From Centropus unirufus (Eukaryota; Chordata; Aves; Cuculiformes; Centropidae): a DNA stretch of 64,000 bases. The translations under genes were made by a program, and so were the position numbers. Positions 37,081 through 47,982 of the stretch are shown piece after piece. Positions within the stretch are counted from its first letter, which is position 1. The number at the start of each line of letters is the position of its first letter. The notes beneath the pieces were generated by a model, which saw nothing but the letters and a program-made list of their open reading frames with translations, was not told the origin of the DNA and made no database searches. The stretch spans positions 223,859 through 287,858 of the forward strand of contig VYZI01000570.1 of NCBI GenBank assembly GCA_013397695.1, in the 5' to 3' direction.

Positions 37081-40000
37081 TGATTGCCACTTCTGATTTC
37101 CCTTGTTGGTCACACCTTTTGTTGTGTCTTCCTATTTTTTCCCCCTCTACTTACTCCTGCTTTCATATTAGTCTAATTGTTTTCTGCTTAGTGTTTGTAA
37201 TCAAATGATTATGGGAGCTGCAGAAATCCATTGCTTGTGTAAACCAGACCCTGTGCCTGTCTCTTCTGAGTGTGCCCAATCACCGATATTTCTTGTGTCG
37301 TCACCTAGTAAGTGGTTTGAAGATCAGTGATGGGAGAAACACGTCTAAACCCTTCATGTAGTGAGTCAGGATTCAGGCATGTTGAACAGGGAAGATTTAT
37401 ATATTCTGAGCTGCCTCCTTGTAGATTTCTTGTTTCATCACAAAACCTTGGATTTTCCATGGAGGAGGGAATTCAGACATCTGCCAGAGGGATTGTGTCT
37501 TGGTGGTATTCAGACATTGCTTCATGATCCTTTTTCCACTCCTTTTCACACACGCAGCCTCTCCCCAGCAGTTCCTTTTCTAGCACTTCACACCAAGCAA
37601 GGCTGCCTGATTATTCCTCATGACGGGTGTAAAAATGCCTGGATCCATGGCAGCCCTGCTGCAGAAAATCTCTTGTGAAGAGTGAGCTCTCATTTCAGAT
37701 AACGAGCCAGATTTCTGGGGAAATCTGTACCAGACTGACTCGTCAGGCTGACACGCTGAGGGGCCCCCCATGCCCAGTCTGCACACGGACACAGATGCCT
37801 GCGCTGCTCTTGCAGATGTACCTGGGCATGGGGCTTATACCCTGTCTTTATCTCTCAATTCAGTCCACTCTAGACACTTTTGAGAATTTAATTACACAAT
37901 ATTTAGTGCACTGAATTGCTAATTTGTGGGAGAGAGATCTACAAAGAGCTTTATAAGGAACAGAAGAATGAAAGGTTGTTTTTCTATCCTGTGCTCTGCT
38001 TCCTCCCACATTTTCATGTACATCTCAGACTTGCTTTGCTGAAGCTCCTTCCTCCTGATACTGCCCTCCTCTACCTCTTCTCTCCTCACTATGCAGTGAT
38101 CCCTGCATGTGCCCCAGCCCTTCCCGGGAAGAGAGTTGGTTGCTGTTGTAGACAAGGCTAATGTTTTTGTTGAGTCTTCCCTTCTGAAGCTTGGTAGAAG
38201 CTGCAAGTTCTCCCAAGCCAGTCCAGGAGAGGAGCGTTACAGAAGCAGGATTACTGGGTGGAAGTAATGAGGGAGAGGAAAAACAGGTTTTTTGACAAGA
38301 CAATCCAGTGTCATGGATCCCTCTAGAATAGGAGCCAGACGTTGTACAAGGCTGTGCCAAGTCCTTCTGTGTGTCTGAAACCTTTCAGGAATGCAGTCTC
38401 CCCGTTTGAGAGAGCAGTGGTAGCCCGTGGGTGCCCCACTAGGCTGCCAGGACTCTGCACTGCAACGCCTCATCCTTTGGGTCCTCCACCTCATCACCAC
38501 TGCCCAGGACACTGCTGCTGCTCCAGACGCTGCTGCGGCATGTGCCACACACGGTCTGCTCCAAGCAACCCTGGTGACAGGAGCATCAGGACCAGCCAAT
38601 CCATCCCCATCTGGGAGTGCAGGTACGGCAACGACCAGCTCTGTTACAGATCCCAGATAGGGCACGGATTCCACAGCAGGACTCTGTTCTCATGACAGAT
38701 ACCCGAAGGCAGATTTTCTTTTAATTAAATACGAAAATCTATAATGCAGTCAGCATGATGCCTCTTGGTATGTTTATTTTTATACCCCATTTATTTGCTT
38801 TTGTTCTCAACATATGCTTTCATTATGAGGGAGATTTTTGTACTGACCATCTGTGCATTGCAGATTAATTTCAGATAGGAGTGAAGGACTTGGGGAGCAG
38901 GATAGAGGTCAGTTGGGTTTTTTTAATATCTGAGTTGAAATGGGTGTTATTTACAGTTGTGGAATAAAGGCTCTAACTAGTCTTTTTCTTAAAATAATGT
39001 TGAAATTGCAAAGTTGACATTTTTAAGCTCTTGTCCTTAGTTTTCAGGATTACCAGGCTTTTGAGATTAGTGAAGTGTTTCATGCCTCATACAATTAACA
39101 TTTCACTTTCTGTGTCTACACTCAGGAAAAACATTTATTTTTTTCAATAATATTCTGCCTACATTTTAATACTTTTCTCTGCAGCCAAAGGGCAAAAAGC
39201 ATCTAATTCCCCCAGCAGCAAAGGCGATGGCACTTATCTGTGTGTTGTGACTGCCACTATACTTCTGTACCCCACCCAGTTTCAAGTCTTGGGCAACGGG
39301 TTAGATATCCACAGGCAGAGCCCTGTGGATGTCATGAAAACAAGAAGGCAGCATGACAGTCCCTGGTGGGCATAGTACCTAGATCTGAGCTTATCTGCAG
39401 AGAAAAGGGGTGCTGCTCTCTCCAGTCTTCTTTCTGCTCAATGTCCTCTTGGCATGGTTTGACAATAGGAAACGTCCTGCACGTGCACCTCCTCGCTGAG
39501 CACTTGCTGCTGGTGTGAGCCTCAGCGCCTCTGTAAACTTGCACAGAAATGGAAAGCACGACTGTCCACCTCTCTCCCCTCTCTGCCAAAAAACAGATTT
39601 ACAGGTATTGTGGAAATCCCGTCTTCTCTCCTGGTGGAGCAGCAGGAGCAGTGTGGGCAGGCACAGCAGGGAACCATAGGTTTGCCGTGAGTCCAAGCTC
39701 TGTGGAGGAAGCTGTTTGACAAGACACCTGCAGGAGTCTCTTCCTGTGTTTAGTGACCCTTTCAAGCTTCTAATTCCTCTCTGTCTCCCAGCTTTTACTC
39801 CTCCTTCCTCTTTGCCTTGTTATTTTTCTTTTTGACCACTCATCTATGCTCAAAGGTGGAGGGTTTGTCCTATGGAAAGGAAAAGATTAGTCAGAAATTA
39901 GGAGATTTAGTCGAAGCTTCTCCAGGCAGCATGAACAATCACCAAACATTGAACTGGCAAAATGAAAGGCCATTTAAATGGAAACAGGGTTGTGCGGATC

Positions 40001-43000
40001 TCCCTTAGCAAAGAACTTGATGCAATTTCCACCACCCCGCGAGCCACACTCATTACTGCAAAGTGTGGGTGAAGCCTGGGGGCCAGGTAGCAGGGGGGAA
40101 AGGGCACCCTGATGAAGCATTTCTTCCCTTGGACCCTACAAGTGCTGTCACTGCTGTTAGCAGAGCGTGCAGAGGCTGCAGCGGTTTGCAGGAAGAACTC
40201 TCTGTGATGTACCCTGCTTTCAGGACATGCTCACATGCTTCAGGCTCTGGGCATGCCCTGAGCATGTCAGTCCTACCCCCTCCCCAAAATATGAGTGTGA
40301 TGAAAGCAGCAGGAGTGGGGGGAGCTCTGCTGACCCCACAGGCTCACTGGTGTAGCTCTGCCTTGAGGTGCTGGAGAAGAAACATCCATTCCTGGTGGAA
40401 ATGAAACCTCTTCCACGCTGGAGGAGAACTGCACTAGATTCCTCTAACAAAGAGCATCTGCCTTTCCTATCCTTTACTCTCCCTTCCTATATCATTTCCC
40501 TGCATGGCATCATGTGCCCCGTACTAAGCATATGAACATTTGGACACGTAGGCACTACCAATAGTGAGAGAGTTCTCCATTTCCCACCCAAAGAAAAAGC
40601 AGATTTCCCATCTCCAGCCAATGCCAGACCGGCTGCCTGCTCAGACTGAATGACCCCCCTCCCTTCAGCTGCTGGCTCAGCACCCATAGCTCCCACAGCG
40701 CTCCTTTGCTGTGACTGCAGGGATACGATCAGGATTTCCTCTCTCCAAACTCTACATGATGCATTACGGAATCATGTGCTGTGAGAGGATGTTTAGCCTC
40801 TCCAGATACCACGGCTCTCATTTCAGTTGGGATGTCCATGTGCTGCACCAAGATGCGCTGCAGCAGCCTGTGCGTAGCTTAGGGCATCAGTTGTTTGCAT
40901 GCAGGAGACCCAGGCGAGCACAGCAACCTCTGCGAAATATGTGTATTGTGATTGTTTGCTGTGTCCTTCACAGGTGACCCTGGCCAAGCTGTAACATCCC
41001 CATGCAGGGACCTGTCGGACTCGGGCAGCTTCATTGGCCTTCACCTCGTCAGTCAGAGACCTTCTTCCCCGCGCAGGTACCGTGCTCCTGCCTGCACGCT
41101 GCTGCAGGAGATTGTGTGAGCTTTGTTGGGTTCCTGTCCTGCTATTCTGAAGCTGAAGCCAAGTGAGGCAGAGACAATGTGCTCGAGCATTCTGTCTGAG
41201 GGGAGTTTGAGGAGGGGGAGAGGGAAAAAGGCTGTTAGATCTATCGCTGGCAATTTAGATTCAGAGACATTTCATCTGCAGTTCCCTCAAGTGTTGAATT
41301 GAATAAAACCAGCAGCAGTAGTGGGAAAGGAGGTGGGGGAAGGGCTCTGAGCACTCTCGGCTAAACAAAAAGAGACAGGCAGCTCATAAAGAAAAAAAAA
41401 AAGAAAAATTGCATCCTTGGGCTGAAAATACGGATTCATGAGGAATGGAAGAGAACACATGGCAGAGCCCACCCTAGGCAGATGCTGCCAAAGGCTTCCA
41501 GTGTTTCTGCAGCCTGAGCAGATCACAGGATTTACTTCTGGGTTTCATGATGTTCTGTGGGTTTTTTGAAGCTCTAGTTGTAGAATCAAGCAGGAAGAAC
41601 AGAGTCCCAGGATTTGTTTACTGTTTTTTTAAAAAAAATCTTCACTTTCCAGTGCTTCAGGAGAAAGGTGCAAAACCCTCAAGAGTAAAAAATTCAGAAG
41701 AAATAGTAACTTAGCACTTATGATTTTGTAAACATTTGTTATCTGGGGCCTGACTCTAAATGCAGTCATAGGGTGAAACTTCTGTCCACATCATTAGGTG
41801 TTTCCATGTGTCTGCCTTTGAGAGGGAACTGCTGCTGCTTTTTGTTCTGGCCATGCATTGCAGCATTTGTTTTTTTATTTGTCTGTCTTTCATTCCCCAG
41901 GCACCAGGTGAGGACAGCTTTCACGGGCAGCCACTCAGCCTAGCTGAGCTTGAAAGGAGAGCAGCAGCCAGTTGAGAGAATTAGATTAGCACAGAAAAAT
42001 AAATACCTGAGGTCTCCATTGCCTTGTGTGAGCGTGGTGCCAGTGGTGCTTCCAGCAGTTTATAAAGCCACAGAGAAGCATCAAGTGTCTCCAGGCTGAC
42101 TGTGACCTTCCCTCAGGGTATCCCTGTGACACTGTGATGCTGCCTGCTTTGCTGGCAGCACAGGTCATTGCTGGCGGCGCTTCTCTTCTCTGCGGGTCCC
42201 CTGGGCGCTTCCTGCCCATGGCAGCCAGCCCTCACACTTGGGCTTCTCCGGGGGGCCACGCTGCAGGTCCTGCTCTGAGATGCAGACCTTGCACTCGCTC
42301 CAGGCCTCCAGCTTCCCAGCTTCCTGCTGTGACAGCAGTTCCTGCACCCAGCCCACAAGAGAGAAAAGCCTTGGGAAGAGGGGCTGCTCCGCCATGGGAG
42401 AGGGCTGTCCCTCCTCCAGGCTGCTCAGCTTCCATCTGAGCTTCTCCCCAGCCAGGTCTCTTCCCCTCCTAGAGAAAAGACAGTTGCTTTTCATCCTGCT
42501 TAAGCAGTTTGTTCCCTCCAAGCAGCCTGCCAGGCTTCCCGAAGCTGCTGGCTCTCCTGTTGTCCTCCAGCAAATATTGTGTTGGCTGGGTGGGGAGCAA
42601 GGATTCTCTTGAAGCTCTGTCTTACCGTTTCATCAGGTGCTGCAGGGGTTTAGTCCAGTACAGCTGTGTGGAAAATCTCCTCCAGCACAGCACTTTTCCG
42701 AACATCTACACAGCAGCAGCACAGCTGCCAGCACCCATCCAGGCACAAGGCAGCGTTCTAACCTGTGCTTACTGACATGTCCTAATCCTCTCCTGTTGCC
42801 TGGCGTGGACACAGCCTGTGGGCATGATTTGTACGTGATCACAGTCCAGAATGACCTGGCATGTGCTGCCAGAAGGGCTACGTGACCCAAGCCTTTGCCG
42901 GCCTTAACTTGCCCATCTCAGGTACGAGGCAGCTGATGGGGAGCGTGGGTCTTACCTGGGGAATATCTGGGCCTGCTGTGAGTCCTGTTAGATAACAGCA

Positions 43001-44019
43001 CAATGTCAGAAACTGGACTGCACCAGCATTTCTAGAAGTAGTGGGGGATATTAAAAAAACCTGCTGACGTGTAATCCCAGAGCAGGCACCAGGTGATCAA
43101 GCAGGACCTCTTCACACTGCTCAGGTGCTGCACCCACTGGCTTAGATACAGGGTGAAGGGGCTGCCTGGTGCTCCTTGGAAGTTATTTCTTCCAAAAATA
43201 CCTTCCTTCCTCAGGTGGGAAGGTAGGGTCTTTTTCTTGCCCTCCTCCCCATCTTCTTTATTGATCTTTATTGATCTTGCTCCCTTATAACACCTTATTG
43301 ACCATTTGAATGAACAGTGTGGGAAGTCTGTACCCCATGGCTGAAGTCTGGCCAGCACCAGGTTACCCAGTGTCACCAGTGCTGCAGATGCACAGCTCAG
43401 GCTGGTTTCGGAAACTGTGCTGACTGTGACTTTGTCAAGCTCTGTGCTTATATTAAAATGTCCTCTCTGTTTGCTGGTACTCACACGGAAGCACATGTGG
43501 AATACAAAGGCAAGAACGGGGTGAGGAGTCAGGGCTTCTCAGGGCAGGCACGGATACCTTTCACATTGTTTCAGCTGTAAAACAGGGGTCACAATTCTGG
43601 TCCACGTCACAAGGATTTGGGATCCTGATTAGCCACTGCCTGTAAAAGACTGAAGAAGTCTTACTGTGAATCTAGGACCAAAGAGTAGAGAATGAGAGAG
43701 GCTGTCATACGGCCATGTATTATGCTGCCCTGATTTTCTCCCCATGTTATCGATCCAGTGGCTTGCTAAGATACAGCCCTGCTGCTGTAGTGGTTTAATT
43801 CATTTTTAAGCATCATTATTTTTCATGTTGTGGTCTTCCTCTGCTTGGGGTGCTTCTCGCTGCCCATCCCCAAAAATGTCCATTCCTGTCTGTGTTTCAT
43901 AGCGTGCAGTGCTCCCACATGTGTGTGCGTGCACACCAGGGAGATGGAGAGGCAGCTTCAGCTACACTAAGCAATTAAACTCCGGTAGCTCAGGGATGAG
44001 CAGGAGGCCGTGATTTTCT
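37081..44019. other. Non-coding stretch with one weak exon candidate
   Basis: No firm gene. The ancient LINE may extend slightly into 37081-37200. AT-rich words around 38715-38850 and 39120-39190 are unremarkable. The one splice-bounded open segment worth noting (40974-41076) is listed separately. Overlapping GC-rich open frames on both strands at 38.0-38.7, 40.0-40.4 and 42.1-42.9 kb show no recognisable domains and are probably chance. Confidence 0.5.
40974..41076 (+). CDS. Weak candidate 103-bp internal exon, gene unknown
   Basis: Bracketed by TGTTTGCTGTGTCCTTCACAG (acceptor ends at 40973) and GCGCAG then GTACCG (intron starts 41077). Only the third frame is open. It reads as about 33 serine- and arginine-containing residues including DLSDSGSFIGLHLVSQRP. 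Entry phase is two leftover bases and exit leaves two, so it cannot join directly to the phase-0 coiled-coil exon at 47836. The acceptor tract is only moderately pyrimidine-rich. It could be a chance arrangement. Confidence 0.2.
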
Positions 44020-44360
44020 TTTTCTTTGCAGTAATTGCCTCTGCAATCAGCTTTGATCACCCGAGAGCAGAGGAGATGAGTGCTGCAAGTTGACATCAGT
44101 GGTTTTAATATATCCATTTACATATACAGGAGCAGTGCAGCATACAGCTTTCCATAGCGCCTCTGACCTGAAACCATCGCCGCTCCATAGACACCTCATT
44201 TAATTTAATACTTCACCGCCACTGCGGAAGCCACAGGATGGAGATGGGAGGGGGGATAATCAAGCCTTCACTCTCTCGCTCTCCGTGAATGTCTGTAGAA
44301 ATGACATGAAAGTAATTGCTTTTGAAAAGCAAAGCAGAAATGGCACAATTGATTCCACTT
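44020..44360. promoter_or_regulatory. Enhancer-like block with TCF-type and homeodomain words
   Basis: Repeat-free sequence with CAGTAATTGCC near 44029, the TCF/LEF-type word CTTTGATC at 44051-44058, TTTTAATATATCCATTTAC near 44103, TTTAATTTAATAC near 44199 and GAAAGTAATTGC near 44308, plus scattered CpGs. The texture matches developmental enhancers and there is no coding frame through it. Inferred only. Confidence 0.4.
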
Positions 44361-45839
44361 AAATGAGAGGAGAAGGGGTGGGGGTGGGGGATGTTCACCC
44401 TAAACATGCCACCTTCTTTCCTGCTGCAAGCAAATCGCTTTGTGGGTCTGTGTGGGGACGGAGGAAAGGTGGGCTTGTCTCTGGATGGCACGCAGGGGAA
44501 GGAGGTGAGCTCAGACAGGCAGTGCTGCTTTGGGCAGGACACATCCTTGCAGCTATCTTGTCCCCAAAGACAGATGCTGCTTCATGAAGCCATATGACAT
44601 CCTTGTCACAGGCATTTCTGTTGCTGGGGAGCTGTTAGGGAGCCTCATTGCAGATAACATCTTAGAATTATTCTGCCTCCAAGACCCACTCACCTGCCTT
44701 GCAGCTGGGGGGAAGGGAGTGTTTATCTTGCACGCTGAGGAGACATAGGGTCCTCTCCAGCTCCCATCCATCTCAGATTAACCCAGTGCATAAAGCTTTG
44801 TGACCCCAAGGCTTGGGCAGGTATCCAGCCTGGTGCCCACTGGTGGATGCCCATCCTTCCACTTGAGGGCCTTCTGAGTCCTCGGCCAGAGTGCTGTCAG
44901 GCAGTGGGGCTTCCTGGGGCCAGCTGGGCAGAGGTAAATCCTTGGATTTTAAATATGTTGCTGCTCCTTGCCCTCTCAGAGAGGGAGAACGAGATGCTTC
45001 ACTACTCTCTCATCTCTTTGTTCTTCGTCCTCTCCTCACGGCAGCCAGCTGGCCTCTGCCCCAGACTCCAGGCACAGTCAACTTCTGGCTTTGCCATTTT
45101 CCCAGCTGCCAGGAATTCCCCTGGCTGTTCAGTCAGCCTCTATGAGTGGGCAGAGGCGGTCGAGGACTGCTGTGGGGATACGTTGTGCCAAGGGCTGTGA
45201 GAGGGAGGTGGCACTGCGGTCCAGGCACTGTGGCTGGAGGCTTGCAGGCAGCCGTGTTTGCAGACCCACAGCCTGGCAGCCTCACACAGCAGAGAAAAGG
45301 AGGGGACCGAAAGTGTTTTTTCTGTCAGGCTGAATAATGTGGCCTGTACAAAGTCCTCCATGCCCTAGTGCTTGCTCTGCTCTCTGCAAACCCAGGAAAA
45401 ATCACTACATGGGCATCTTGGGGAATCTTCCTAGCTTAGGAACAGTCATGCATTGGTACGAGGGCAAAGCCGAGGGGTTGCAGAACATCTCTTGTACTTG
45501 GTCTGGCCCATGCTCAAGTTGCAATGGAAGCTGGTGGTCGTGGCCAGCAGAGCAGGAGTGACCCTGGACTCCACTGGTCCTCTCTGCCCAGCACTGGGGC
45601 ATGTCCTTTGTTCTTCAGAGCATGCAGCGTTCGCTGCTGGATCCTGCACTCAGCACAAAGACGGTCTCTGCTCTTGCAGTGTACAGGCACGTAAGCACAT
45701 GCTCAGATCTTTGCAGAATCTAAACATTTCCCTATTTTTCTTTTGGTGAGGGTTTTGCTGGGCAGCGATGACCTTTATCACTATGGGCTGGAATGGGTTA
45801 CATGCACACAGAGTACGGCTTGGAGGAATGCAGGCTACT

Positions 45840-46050
45840 GCACTGATAACTATGCCTCCAATACAACTTTAATGTAGACATTAACGTCACTTTAAGTTAA
45901 TTGCATGCAAATTGATTATTAGTGTATTTATTGAATGTTGACAGCCGGGTGACAATATTCAGTAAATACATTTTACTAATCAGTTAGTGTTTAATTAATA
46001 TCAAAATTCTCTCTAGGTTTAGTAAGACAGTGAACATCAATTAGGCCCCT
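45840..46050. promoter_or_regulatory. Enhancer-like block with octamer, PBX/HOX and TALE words
   Basis: About 200 AT-rich, repeat-free bases. They include a 10-bp palindrome TTGCATGCAA (45901-45910) overlapping the octamer ATGCAAAT (45905-45912), a PBX/HOX-like TGATTATT immediately after (45913-45920), the MEIS/TALE core TGACAG (45939-45944) and TTAATTAATATC near 45991. Such tight packing of different homeodomain-class sites is characteristic of conserved developmental enhancers. Conservation could not be measured. Confidence 0.5.
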
Positions 46051-47835
46051 CAATTTCTGCCTGCGTGGCAGGATGTCAGCAGCTCAGCAGGGCGCAGGCG
46101 GGCAGGTGGGACCAGAGGGGACTGAGGGCAGCAGCACTGCCAGCGGGACAGACAGACATGTACCCAGAAGGGAAAAGTATCTGGGAGATGTTGCTCGTGG
46201 GAGAGCCTCACAGATGCAGCACAGCACTGCCCAAGGGCAGGCAAGTCCGTGGCTGGAGCAGAGCTGGTGGTGGCCAGGCAGGTCCCTCCTCCATGCGTGG
46301 CATCACAGTTAAGGGAGTGCTGAGGCTGAGCCAGCTCCTTGCAGTGGTGTGGGCCCTGCAGAAAGCCATGAGAACTTGGGACACTCCTCCTTTCCAGGCA
46401 TTTGGCCCGTATTGTCCACCAGGAGCAGCGAGCCGTGCCTGTGCCCCAGAGCTGGGCCATTTGTGGAGGTGAGTTGCGGGACAGGGCAGGGCAGCAGAGC
46501 TGGGTAAGAAGTGCAGGCACAGAGTCCTGGGCCATTCAAGGCCTGTGGGCTCTTGGGAACTCTGTCTTCCCTGTTTCTAGGAAAAGATGCATAACTGTAT
46601 GGGACCTGTTGATAGCGCAGAAGCATACAGTAGATCTCTGCTAGAAATCTGTTCTTTTTATGCCGTGCCTTGTCCCCCACACCTCTGCACAGCAGCACAG
46701 TCTCAGTGAGATGTCAGCAGTGCCTGTCCTCAGTGCATTACCTCATTCCTGCTATCAGGAAGCTCTAGAGAACCCCTTTCCCTGTAAAATAAAGCTGCTT
46801 CCTACCACTCTGGAGCAGAAAAAGCAGCACGCTGTGATCATTCCACTACACGCAGGACCCTTGAGTATGGCAAAACGTTGCTCAGCCCCTGGCCAGCAGC
46901 ACAGAGAATTTCTTCGTGCTGAATTTAAAACACCAAGCAGACCAATTCTTGCACTACGTGACCAGTGTTTTCTCTTGCCTCCCTGTCATGAGCAGGGCAG
47001 GAGCCACGCAGAGCTTTCTCCCCTGCCCCATGTGTTTGCACCCACTGGCTGTGGCTCCTCTCTCCTGTCTGGAAGAAGGTGAGCAGCATCCCTCTCGCAT
47101 CCATTGCGGAGGCATCAGGGCCAGTGGCTGGGGAACCACTCCAGGGCTGCTGCAGCACTGTTAGCTCTAGCAGATCGATACTTTAGTCTTGTCATGCTAA
47201 TTGCTCCTTGCTTGACATTCCTGATCCTTTCCTGCACCCACCCTGTGTAAACTCTTGACAGCTGGGACACCAAGAAGTAAAAATGCTGAGCCCTCAAAAC
47301 CCGCTCCTGTTCAGGCAGGATAGGAGGGGTGGGTGACCAAACTGCAGGGAACTGGAGCTCCCCTTCTCCTTTCCTTCGTGGATGGTGGACACAGCAAAGT
47401 GCCTGAAGGGGTCCTTAGGGCAGGGCGGAACAGCACAGAGCCCCAGCATGGAGGCGGATCAGTAGCTGGTTATTTCCTTATTAGTTAGAATAACTTTGGT
47501 TTTGCTCAGTTGCTCCTTGCTTCTCTCACCCAGGCTGTCTGACAGCCCCTCTGAGAGCAGAGCAGGCAGCTACCCTGGTGCAGCAGCCTCTGCCTTCCCG
47601 AGCTGGACATATCACTGCTGCGGCGGGCGTGCGTGTCGGATCACACCTACCATATTGGCTTCCTGTCCCCAGAACATCAGGTTTTTGCAGCTAATGTGTG
47701 CAGGCGGGTGTCTCCTCCCGACAATCCCCACCCCCAGCAGCATCAGGCCTGTGCTGTTCGGGGTTTTGTTAAGCCGTTTAGTATTAATTGATTTTTTTTT
47801 CCATTTTTTCTTTCTTTCCCTGGGCGGGTCAATAG
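46051..47835. other. Probable intron upstream of the coiled-coil exon
   Basis: No further convincing exon apart from the weak candidate at 46398-46468. GC-moderate sequence with overlapping chance frames on both strands. The end of this stretch carries the 3' splice region of the 47836 exon, with TATTAATTGAT as a possible branch-point area near 47780 and a T/C-rich tract at about 47790-47822. Confidence 0.5.
46398..46468 (+). CDS. Weak candidate 71-bp internal exon, gene unknown
   Basis: The acceptor CACTCCTCCTTTCCAG ends at 46397, and a consensus donor GAG then GTGAGT begins at 46469. All three frames are open across the 71 bases, so the frame cannot be decided; one reads RIVHQEQRAVPVPQSW. 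The length is not a multiple of three. It lies 1.4 kb upstream of the coiled-coil exon on the same strand, but the phases are not demonstrably compatible. It may be a chance pair of signals. Confidence 0.22.
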
Positions 47836-47982
47836 CTGGATGCTCAAGAGCAGAGGATCTATCAACTGCAGACCAAGCAGAGGGAGAGGCAAGCAGAACT
47901 GGAGCAGAAATGCAGCCGGATCCAGCGGCTCAGCCAGGACGTGGAGGCCAGCCACCAGCTGCAGGAGGAAGCCCAAAAGAAG
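47836..47982 (+). CDS. Internal exon of a coiled-coil protein, gene not recognised
   Basis: Acceptor: a long T/C tract, then GTCAATAG ending at 47835. Donor: AAGAAG then GTAGGA from 47983. The 147 bases are exactly 49 codons, phase 0 at both ends, starting LDAQEQRIYQLQ and ending QEEAQKK. An in-frame stop (TAG) lies directly upstream at the splice site, and another lies eight codons into the downstream intron, so the open frame fits the splice borders closely. There is no ATG. Residues 1, 8, 22, 29 and 36 are L, I, L, I and V, with L at 11 and 32, giving an a/d heptad pattern rich in Q, E, K and R: a parallel-type coiled coil with no catalytic residues. Many cytoskeletal, centrosomal and adaptor proteins have such exons, and I cannot name this one. 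Confidence 0.8.
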
